A stretch of DNA of 64,000 nt from Exobasidium rhododendri (taxonomy: Eukaryota > Basidiomycota > Exobasidiomycetes > Exobasidiales > Exobasidiaceae). A program made the translations under genes and the position numbers. The stretch lies in contig CP110631.1 of the NCBI GenBank assembly GCA_026210745.1, positions 744,001 through 808,000 of the forward strand. The letters run 5' to 3'. The notes below the pieces were generated by a model that was not told the DNA's origin, made no database searches, and saw only the letters and a list, made by a program, of their open reading frames with translations. Shown in pieces: positions 22,907 through 37,117 of this stretch (positions are counted from its first letter, which is position 1; every line of letters begins with the position of its first letter).

Positions 22907-23933
22907 TCAAAAGGCACGTCTCTCTACTTCCTGTACGTCTGACTTTTGCTTGGCGACTTGGTTCCAAAACAGATACTTTTCGTAGTTTTCTCCCTTGCTA
23001 GGTGTGCGTCTTACATGGGGTCGCTGAGCTGTGATTATCGTTTGCTTGATCAGAGATCCCAACTCTTCAGCGTGTTTCTGCCAATAGTAATCTTGTAAGT
23101 CATACGCTGGCCGAGGATTCTGGTCGCTCAAGGCTCTGTTCTTGTACTCTTTATCCACACTAGCGAAGTGATGTATCTGGCCTTTGACAATCTCGCCCTT
23201 GGCTTCAGCTCTGGATTGCTGCAATCGGTGCCACCGTATCTTTTTGATTTCTTCGGGTAGGTGAAGTGAGTACACTCCATCCACTCTGTCACGGTACTTT
23301 GCCTCTCGCCAAGGCTTGGCGATTGGAGTTTCCGGTACCCAGCCTGTGCTCTTCATGTCAGCTTTGAACGCTGCCAGTCGACGCTTGTGATCTTCAGGGT
23401 GGTAGTACGATTGTATCGTCAGTTCCTCCAAATGTTTTTTGAAGAGGTCCTTCGAGTGCTTGGTACGTGAATCACTTTCCGTATCAGAAGAGTCTTCTTG
23501 GACCGCTTTCTGTTTTCCCTTTCTACGAGTGCGATCAGTCTTGCTAGTGCTCCGATCGTGATCGTGATCGTCGCTGGATCTGTATCTTTCTTCGTAGAAA
23601 TCCTGGCTACTGTAGTCCTCCGCAACACTTTTGCCTTTATTTGAAGCCGAAGCACCTCGACCGGGCGCTCTTTTGTGCAAAGAAGAAAAGTACTCCTCAG
23701 GATCAGACTTGTCATGAGTAATGGAACCATCCGATGATCCTACCGTAGACGCTGAATTATCAAAGACGTCATCTGGTAGCTTGGGGGTAGAAATCTTGTC
23801 TATTGAAGTCTGCGTTTTGGCGGTAGACACAAGGGTGAGACTGATGAAGAGTATTTCAGTCCCCCTTCATAGTAAGTCCACAGTCACTAATAGAATCCCT
23901 TCACCTACCACAACAGAAAGAAAGCAACGCCAT
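22907..23933 (-). CDS. Kex2-type secreted protein, cluster member C
   Basis: Exon 1 23933..23905 (29 nt), intron 23904..23841 (64 nt, GTGAAG...ATCAG), exon 2 23840..22907, 320 aa, phase 2. The signal peptide is short and Cys-containing (MALLSFCCGSLTLVSTA). The pro-region ends at Lys66-Arg67 before Ala-Pro. A Lys/Arg/Asp/Ser-rich segment precedes the globular part shared with B (RLAAFKADM, NPRPAYDLQDYY, KYLFWNQV). The second half is Arg/Lys/Glu/Gln-rich and probably helical. No named domain. The exon-1 call rests on phase, hydrophobicity and agreement with the other members. Confidence 0.78.
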
Positions 23934-24785
23934 ATCGTCCTAGGAACATCTTGAGATTTGCTATGGAACGAGCGAGGGCACGTATGAGGCCAGCTCAGAT
24001 GTCGTTTGAAGGGAGTGTCGCGCCACAATGTCGTCCTCTATCTAGATTATGAGTTTGCCTCGTCCCACAATGAGTCTGCTCAAGCTACATTAGGGCTGAG
24101 CTTGCTGCACCTATTGAGTCAAACGATTCTGCATGCGCCCGAATTAATAACTACCGAGCTCCTCCGGCTTATATGCCGAATGCAAAAAGTTTGACCAGGA
24201 AGTAGAGAAAAGGCAGCCTGTGTTTCGCAACCTATATTTTAGTGAGCTGGGAAGAAAGGATATGATACAGGAAACTCAGTATCTCTTACACCCTACGCCT
24301 CTCATCCTTTCATCCCAAGATCACTCACTACGTCGTCCAATGTACTGCTACTGCTATCGAAGAGACACTTTGCAAATTTGGGCTCCCCTCAATTATACCG
24401 TGATGCTCTCTATCTATGTATATTTCAAATCAGCAACTTCCCTTCTCTTGGAAGTGGCGCATTTGTCAGATATTATTGGGCGTATGGAAATATCTCACTT
24501 TTTGTTCCTGCCTAGCACCTGGGCAGGAAGTTCGTGGCAGAATTACGCCATGTCGTGCCAACGTATCGTACTGAACGCCGCCACCGCAAAAGCATGCACT
24601 TCTGCCTAGGATCAGTGACGAGAGCCTGTGCTATCTTGCAGCGTCTTTTTCCCTTTGCAGCATAGAAAAGTCACAACCTTGCGGAGAAGTGCTTGTCCTC
24701 TTTTAGCCTACTTTCATTCTTCAGAGTGCGCATCGACATAGTCCTGTGCAGACCATCGATTAGACTGGCATTACAGGAACAGAAG
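23934..24785. other. Divergent promoter region of members C and D
   Basis: 850 bp between two divergent secreted-protein genes. It includes an inverted CGGC/GCCG around TTATAT (about 24167..24180). An open frame at 24220..24609 begins only at GTG and lacks signal peptide, motif or splice partner. Confidence 0.45.
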
Positions 24786-26005
24786 ATGAAGCAAACCTCA
24801 ACCGCTCTTGTCGCTTCCATGGCTTGGTGAGTACGTCGAAGCGCCGGGTACCGTACTTACTCCAAGCATCTTATACTCCTTCGAACTGCAGCCTACTGTC
24901 CGTGTCAGCCTTGGTTAGAGTACTCAGCGAGGTAAGCAAGAGGTCTCTAGCAGCGCCTAAACTGAAACCCACCGTAGAAGGCTCGACTATTGTCACGCCC
25001 TTCACGGAGAACAACGACGTCCAGTCTGGCTCGCTCGTTGTTCATCGTTCTGAATATATGGAACATCATAGTTCATCACAGAGTCATGAGCTGCGCAAGA
25101 GGTCACCGATGTTCAAGACTCGCACCAAAGTCGTGCTGGACACTCTATTCAAGCCGGCGCAAGAGAGCGCTCCCAAGCCAACAGAGGAAACGAGTACTTC
25201 TGGGAAGCCCTATCCATCTTTCAAGAACTCCTACTTCTACTATGCAGACGAAGCTCACTTTCAGAAGAAAGCTGACTATTACGCCTCTAGATCGAAAAGG
25301 ATTCAGACGAAGGCAAGTGAAGAGTCGGCAAACAGGAAAGCGTTGCAGGAGACAGTGGAAATAAATCGAAGAAAATCGGACAAAGCCTCTCATCGAGTCA
25401 GAGTCTTACAGACGTCTAGTCCCTTTCCATCTTTCAATGAGAGGAACAGCTATAGAAATGCTATGACGGGTATGAAAGCACCAGGAAGATCTCTTCGAGC
25501 GCAGGATGATTACAAGGCAAGACTTGAAGATCTCAAGAAGAAATTTGTCTTTTGGGATGTGGAGACAGAGAGGAAGGTCATGAATCAAGTAGAGCTTTTG
25601 GAGCGTGAGACAGGTAGCTTGGGTTCCTCTCTTGACACTTCCCCCTCGAAAAGTCAGCACCTCTATGATCAAAAGTTGTTGCGGGAAGAGATCAAAATGC
25701 TTCTGCAAAGGGCAGATGAGTATGAGAGGGACAACGATGGACATAGAGCAGCCGTCTATAGAGTTGCTAGTAAATACAAGGAAAGAAAGTTGGCAGCCTT
25801 GAGCAGTGCAAGTCTTTCTGAAATCGAACGAGATCACTACGCACACAAGTCAGCGTATGCTTCTATGCAGCGAAATAAGGCAGAAAAGGACGGTTCAGAG
25901 GAAGGGACGGCTTACTGGAGGTCAAAACAGGCTGAAAATGCCAAGAGACGTGATTTCTGGAAGGCAAAGCATGCTTCTCAAGTGGAGACTCGTAGTGCGA
26001 CGTGA
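24786..26005 (+). CDS. Kex2-type secreted protein, cluster member D
   Basis: Exon 1 24786..24826 (41 nt), intron 24827..24891 (65 nt, GTGAGT...CTGCAG), exon 2 24892..26005, 384 aa, phase 2. The signal peptide starts MKQTSTALVASMACLLSVSA. Lys30-Arg31 is a possible first cut, and Lys83-Arg84 before Ser-Pro is the family-type Kex2 site. The mature part opens SPMFKTRTK and continues in Tyr/Lys/Arg/Glu-rich helices with probable coiled coil; KKFVFWDV echoes KFVFWDKV of member B. It is the only plus-strand gene of the six. SPMF just after the cut is identical to member E, its convergent neighbour. No known domain. Confidence 0.8.
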
Positions 26006-26163
26006 AGTGTACACGGTGATGTTCGCCACGGTTTACTTATGGCGCACAAGGAGATACGAGCGTGAATCGGCGAAAGAGCTTGCATTGCCCTCGCGGTGCC
26101 AGCACATATGGGAGAGAAGAAAACGTGTCTCTCGGCTGCCTTTCGAATGTCCACGCAAGACTT

Positions 26164-26928
26164 CTAATCAGTGTCCATGCAGTTCCTGCTGTTGGCCTTC
26201 TGCTGATACGCCTCGCGACGGCCGTTCTCGAGCATCTTCCAGTATCTAGCTTTCGCCGCATACGCATTCTTCTTTTCCTTCAGTGATGCCAATTGCGGAT
26301 CATTGGGTGCATATCGATGTTCACTATTGATCAGTTCAAACATCTTTTGCGAATAATGAACGGCCATAGCATCTGCTGGTCCAGGAACCTGACTTCGGAA
26401 TGCATGCAACTTTTGACGATTGTGAAGGTTCTTGTAGTAGTGGTAATTCTTCAACTGACCTTCGGGAGAGGCTTCCGCAGCATAAAAGAAGTCTGAGAAC
26501 TTTTCTCCGTGTTGTACTTCCTTGTGATGCCAGTTGAGGATGTTGGGCGAGTACGAATTCGCATCACTAGCCTCACTACTGCCATCACTAGCCACTTTGG
26601 ATGACTTGTTGCGCCCTTGTAGGCCGTGCAAAGTTGCCTGCTCCTGAGGGTAGTTGGTGAAGGAAGGAGGTGACCCGGTACGAAGATGCTTCTTGTTCCG
26701 GCGACGAGGGGTGGGAGGGGGTGTGTCGCTGAACATTGGAGATCTTTTGTGCAATTGTATGGTCGATGGTACGCCAGGCATCTCTTCGAGCGGGTAAGCA
26801 CGGGCGGACAGCACTGTGAGAAGGCTGTTAGGACGGATGAATGGTGAGCGCTATTCTACATTGCACGATTGCAGACGTGGCACTTACTATGAAAAGATCA
26901 GAGTAAGGATCAACTTCAGGGCCCGCAT
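26164..26928 (-). CDS. Kex2-type secreted protein, cluster member E
   Basis: Exon 1 26928..26888 (41 nt), intron 26887..26825 (63 nt, GTAAGT...AACAG), exon 2 26824..26164, 233 aa, phase 2. The signal peptide is strongly hydrophobic (MRALKLILTLIFSYLLTVLS). The pro-region ends at Lys40-Arg41 before Ser-Pro-Met-Phe, as in member D. After a basic Pro-rich stretch, the globular part (FSDFFYAAEAS onward) is rich in Tyr, His, Lys and Ala, and resembles YFYYADEAHF in D. Only one cysteine, near the C-terminus. Function unknown. Confidence 0.82.
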
Positions 26929-27296
26929 TGTTCGCGCTAAATCACAAGAAGATCAACCGTAGCGAGGGACTGGATCTGGCTGCTGAAGGAGGCTGAGAGC
27001 TCAGAAGGAGGGGGGTGCAAGATGAACAGACAATTCGATAAAATAGACGTCTTCTTCTTCTTTACATTCGATTCGGTCGAGTGAAAAATAGGAGGCAGGG
27101 ACGGAACATAGTTGAGCCGCACAAACGCTGAGGATTCTGGTGCAGATTCTGACTCGACCGAAGGTCGACCGCATTGGGGCGAGTGGTTCCAATATCTAAC
27201 ACCTTAGAAACAAAAGAGCGGTGCAAACACAGCATCCCATCCGAACTATCTCCCTCGTTGCTCTTCTCGCTGTGGTCCAGGACGAGGCTGTTCCCT
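26929..27296. other. Intergenic region between members E and F
   Basis: 370 bp upstream of member E and downstream of member F, with poly-pyrimidine on the minus strand. No gene seen. Confidence 0.45.
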
Positions 27297-28192
27297 TTAT
27301 GCTCTGGACGACGAGGGGGCGGCTTCCACTTGGGAGGACAGGTCTTCTGACAAGGTTGGGATGCCCTTCAGGATGCACATCTCTCGTAGGTAGCGCCTCC
27401 ATGCTTTCACTTCCAGATTCTCATCGACGACGTTTGCTGCCCGCTGCATTCCTCCCGACAAAGACGCTTTCAGGTCTCGAATGATCCGCACGATCAAGGT
27501 TGGACGCTTCGACTCGAACGCAACTTCCATCTTTGCAATCATTTCGGCCTTCCTGGAGAGCGAACGGTCACTCAGATCAGCGGAGTGAGCCAGCCAATGC
27601 AGATGTCTTGAAGTGGCAAGCCTTTCTCCGTCGATGACACCGTTCACGACATAAGAGTACTTCACGGCTTCGTCCTTCTTCCTTTCTATGTCTTCGATGG
27701 TGTCTGCTTCGACCACCGGTGCAGTACCCATACCGTGCTTCTCCTCTTCTTGGACTTGACCGGATCGTGTCGTTCCTGGTGGCGGCAAGGTGAGGCCATG
27801 GTGAAAGCCTTGCAATTCAATCTCCTCTAAAATGTTCGGCGTAGCATGTAACGTCTTCCCTAGGGCTCCCTGCAAAAACGGCCAGTAGGGCGCCCTCTTG
27901 TACAGGTGGGGAGCTCGACGTGCGGCCATCTCGCCATTGACAAAAGGCGGAGAGGGTGGCGACAAGCTGTGCGCAAAGAGTAAGGCATCGTCAAAGCAGG
28001 AGATTCCACCATCTCGCGACTCAGGAGTGTCGATCTTGCCCGTCGGAACAGAAGCAAGCATCGGGGACGTGCTCCCACTGAAGGGTAGAGTCAAAATGTC
28101 ACCTACAATGTTCGACTCTGTACACCCTCCTCGGTCTCTCGCACTTACCACCAAGCCAAGTTAAAGAGGATCACAGTGACAAGGAGCCGCAT
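27297..28192 (-). CDS. Kex2-type secreted protein, cluster member F
   Basis: Exon 1 28192..28149 (44 nt), intron 28148..28078 (71 nt, GTAAGT...TTCAG), exon 2 28077..27297, 274 aa, phase 2. The signal peptide starts MRLLVTVILFNLAWC. Two adjacent dibasic sites, Arg68-Arg69 before Ala-Pro and Lys75-Arg76 before Ala-Pro, could release a 7-residue piece or give alternative mature ends. The mature sequence (APYWPFLQG onward) does not visibly align with A-E, yet gene structure and pro-region design are the same. C-terminal half is basic and helical. Function unknown. Confidence 0.78.
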
Positions 28193-28830
28193 CGTGAGCT
28201 GGAGAAGGGATGATGAAGCGATCAGTGGGAAGTGGATGTAGGTGGCAAAAGCTCGAGCAGATTCGTCTCCTTCCCTCTATCCTTCAGACAGGAGACAATT
28301 GAGCTGAAACGGTGGAAACAGTGGAAAGGAGAAAGAGAGAGGAAGAAAAAAGGTGGAAAGAAGGGCAATAAAGTGCTTTCTGACATCCTCTTATCTGATT
28401 ACTCACGCTGACTTCACTTGAGAAGTGCAAAATGTAAGCTGCCAACTGAGAAGGTCGCCTTTCCTTGAACAGCTCGCACTAGCCTGGTATCACTCTTCTG
28501 CACAAGTGGGCGCAGTGAAGATGGCCGTGCTCCGAACCTGGAGCGAGGGCACATTCACGCGCGCCACACTCGCCTCCCTTCACACTGGTCGCCCCCCTTT
28601 CTCTTTCTCTCATCGACGAGATAGATTCTCCTTTGCATGGAATGGATTCAGATGCAGTGTGTTAATACAAGTGCCCGTACTACTCTACTAGAAGGCCTGT
28701 GTTCCGCTTGACCGATCTGAGTTTGAGAGGAGAAAAGAGAGAGGAAGAAGGGAAAGGAGGGAAAGGAGAGGCGATGTGAGACACGATCAGACAAACAGCA
28801 CGACACCTCGGCACCCCTCGCCGCACACAC
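28193..28830. other. Intergenic region upstream of member F
   Basis: 640 bp between the 3' end of the MIT-domain gene and member F, both on the minus strand. Purine-rich runs near 28325..28370 and 28730..28775. No gene seen. Confidence 0.45.
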
Positions 28831-33870
<5,040 letters not shown>

Positions 33871-35674
33871 TCTCTCAAGCTTTTAGCGCAACTGAAGACG
33901 TTTTAATGATCGCGATTGACTGAGTCGAGCAGGACACGGAAAGGAGCGGTGTTGAAGGTGGTCGAGGGGGGACACGACAGGGCGGATGCCGAGAAAGGGT
34001 GTTCCGGCTCAATCCTTTACCATCATGAGAGCGAGGAGTACTGTGCGAAAGATGCCCGGCTTTTCTACGACACCACGATCTCAAGTAAAGGTTGAGATCG
34101 ATTGCCTCGCCAGATCAATACAGAGCGACGAAGCTGTACTGCACTCGGTCGTAATGAGATGGCGGAAGCTGTAAAGAAGGGAGGATCGAGATGCCAGGGA
34201 AGCTAGCGGTAGTGTGAGCTTGACACAAAGGTAAGTCCTGTAGCACATTGAGTTACAGGATCTGATTTGTATCTTGTTGCTTTCGTACGACTCTATTCAA
34301 ATTGTATCTCGTCGCCCTTTTAAGTTCGCGCGCACCATTTCTTACGGAGAGCACTTCAATCAAGAACGCGCTAGTCCAATAAAAGGAGAAAACAAAAAAA
34401 CAAAAAATAACTTGAGGCCGTCTAGCGCCCTTTAGAACACTCCCTTGGCCAGACACAGATGAGGATGGTGGCCCCCCGTCTACGCGCGTGAGAGCGCAAG
34501 AACCTCCACCGTAGGAATCGAGCCTTGGTGCCGTCTGGACGATCGTCCTGCATTATCATCTTCTCTGCGTGGACAGTGTGAGCTGTTAATATCTAGCAGA
34601 TGCCTCTACTTGGCTTTGCGTAGGAGATACTGCATGAATGGCCATGGAAGATGGGTACACTGGCGAGTACAGGGTAGGAAAAGCGTGAGCAGGTCCTCCT
34701 CCGAGAGCAATCGCCGTGCTTCTCTAGCAAAGCACTCATCTCGAGCATGCAGTCTTGTTACTTTGTCTTGCGCTCCAAGGAATTAGTAATCTTCCACGTT
34801 GTGAGGTCTTCAATGAAGGCAGGAGGATGGACTGAAACCGATCGCCTCTTCCTGCCTTCCTTGCCGTGGGAAAGTACGTCGCTCCTCGAAGACTATAGTT
34901 TCGGCCCGCACACGTACTCGGCTGAAGCTCGGGCGTGGAAATCATGCCAATATCTATTCTACACAGTAAATCAGACCCCTACACGATACTCGACAATCGC
35001 CCTCCTTTTCTCTCCTTCAACCAGTTACCGCTTTCGTGCATAACACGTCCTGAGCCGAGGGAAGCCTGGCTTCACGATTGCGCCCAAGGACATTGTTTGT
35101 TTGACAGGGAAAATTCCCACCCTATCGAAAGTGCGTCGTTCCCTACTTCTCTCTCTGTAGGCTGATCTTCTGGTTGGCAGCGTCTGGAACTCTCCTCGAC
35201 CCCCTCTCGCTCCCCTCAGCCAAAGGAAGCGCGAGAGGGAAAGGGAAGTAGATCTCGATGAGATTCGTGACACACAGCACGTCATCAGAGAAGGTCGAGA
35301 AAGACTGGTCGTGTAGAGAAGTCTTGCCCTCACGCATATAAGCACGCCCATCGCAGCACAGTCTTCTTCCCCTCTCTGTCAATCTTCTCAATCCACCTCG
35401 GGCCCTCTTCCCTTCGTCCTACTGTGCTGGAGCAACATCCTCTTACTACTACTACTTGAGAGCCTGTCGCTATTCTCCCTCCCCCGCTTGCCTCCATCTG
35501 CTTAAGCTCTCCACTCTGTCACTGACGAGGTCTCCATTATCCATCACTACGTGAGTGGTCCACTATGGGCACCGAGAATGCTGTCTCACATCCGTCTCTC
35601 ATCTGCCAGCCCTCCTTCTTGCTCGATACTTTCACACAAGACACTTTGCTAATTTACCCAAAACTTCTCGAACG
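33871..35674. other. Long divergent intergenic region, 1.8 kb
   Basis: Promoter side of both the MIT-domain gene and the CCCH zinc-finger gene. TATATAAG-like sequence at about 35336..35342 lies 330 bp before the zinc-finger ATG. A GTGAGT...TGCCAG pair at 35551..35609 looks like a 59-nt 5'-UTR intron of that gene. A-rich tract near 34391..34410. No other gene seen. Confidence 0.45.
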
Positions 35675-36776
35675 ATGATGATGGAAAGTTCTGCATTTCT
35701 GTCGAATTACTATCAAGAGAAGCAACGAATGGCAATGGACACCGGCATGAAGCTCAACCTGACCGGCTTATCTTGGTATGCCACTCCACCCGCTTCTGCT
35801 TTTTCTACCAGCACTTCCTTTGAATGCTCCCCTTCTTCGCTCGACTTTAGCCGTTGTGGCTCATTCTCTGACGTGAGCTGGACTTCTGATCAAGACGGAG
35901 GCTTCTCTCACCATACGCCCCACCAGTCGTCTTCCATCGCTTCCTTTCCTGCTTCACATGATTACTACGCTGCGTCTTCTGTTGGGCAGGATTTTTCGAC
36001 TGCTTCTGCCCCCTATTCTTCACCCCTCGATCAGAGCGATTTTCGTTGCAAGGCGAAACAGTACGGTCAAGCGTGCAACAGCACGCTTGATCACACCACG
36101 ACAAGAACATTTACTCCCCCGACTGCCAATCTTGATCAATTACTAGATCGCTTTGCTCGAGAGCGTGTGCCATGGTCTGGCTTACTCACAACCCAGCATG
36201 AATGGTATCCGATCAATGACGTTCAGGTTCAACAAGGAGCTCCCATGCCTCCTCAGCTCTCAAAAAAAGCAGGGAGCGAGTTTTCTAGTAGTGTCGCTCG
36301 AAAACACAGTGAGCTCCGTGGGAACGGGTAAAATGCGAGGTGATCTTTGTTGTTAATCTCAAATCATTACTCTCTTCGCAGTCAAGGGAGAAAAGTACAA
36401 GACAGAGCTTTGTCGTTCTTGGGAAGAGCAGGGGACATGTAGATACAACTCGTGAGTTGACAAGAGAACAGAAGTCAGCTGGAGACCTTGATGGCAAGTT
36501 TCCTGCTCACTCTGTCTCTTTTTGTCATGAGCAGCAAGTGCCAATTTGCTCACGGGCAAGAGGAGCTACACGATGTAGAACGGCATCCCAAGTATAAGAC
36601 TGAGGTGAGCATTTTCACAATTTGTGCACTGCTGCGATCGGAGGAACTGATGAACAACTAACTCTCACCCTCAGATGTGCCGCTCTTTCTATCAATCAGG
36701 GTCTTGTCCATACGCAAAGAGATGTGTCTTTCTTCACTCTCTCCCCCTCGGGATAGAGAACGGAGGAGATCGATGA
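35675..36776 (+). CDS. Tandem CCCH zinc-finger protein, TIS11/tristetraprolin type
   Basis: Four exons: 35675..36308, 36382..36451, 36535..36604, 36675..36776; 291 aa; all joins keep frame. Both fingers are at the very C-terminus, each preceded by YKTE and fitting C-x8-C-x5-C-x3-H: CRSWEEQGTC..C..H and CRSFYQSGSC..C..H, separated by 18 residues. This is the spacing of tristetraprolin, yeast Cth1/Cth2 and S. pombe Zfs1, which bind AU-rich elements and speed mRNA decay. The N-terminal 210 residues are Ser/Thr/Tyr-rich and disordered. Introns cut finger 1 internally (exon 2/3 boundary) and the linker. The start is the first of three consecutive ATGs; the frame upstream opens only with GTG. Confidence 0.9.
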
Positions 36777-37117
36777 CGAGTACAAGAAGAATCCTTTGGT
36801 CTCTCATTTTGGCCGATCTATCGCTTTCGAATGTCCACACACTCTGAGGGGCTTCATGTGCTGCTCTTGAGACCTGCCTGCACCACCGGAAGTTTGTAGC
36901 ACTTTATAGTCAAGGACGTGCAATGAATATAGCTTCTTCTTGTCGGACAATGATAACCGTACAAAGTTGAAAAAGGAAGCCTCGACGGTTGTGATATAAT
37001 CATGAGAAGCCACACCACTTCAGACTAGAGTGTGGTAAGAATTGAGTCAATTTTTGATGATGCATGCGAGTTTACTGTAGTGTACAAATGGGAGTTGTGA
37101 CGATCATTGTCGTCGGT
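36777..37117. other. Convergent intergenic region
   Basis: 340 bp between the stop codons of the CCCH and YSH1 genes. No gene seen. Confidence 0.5.

Noticed and set aside
24220-24609. 129-codon plus-strand frame between members C and D
   Set aside because: Starts at GTG, has no signal peptide or motif and an atypical composition; it sits in a divergent promoter.
34480-34560. tRNA-like B-box (GGCTCGATTCC, minus strand) near an A-rich tract
   Set aside because: The T-stem pairs only three bases and no matching acceptor stem or A-box was found at the right distance.
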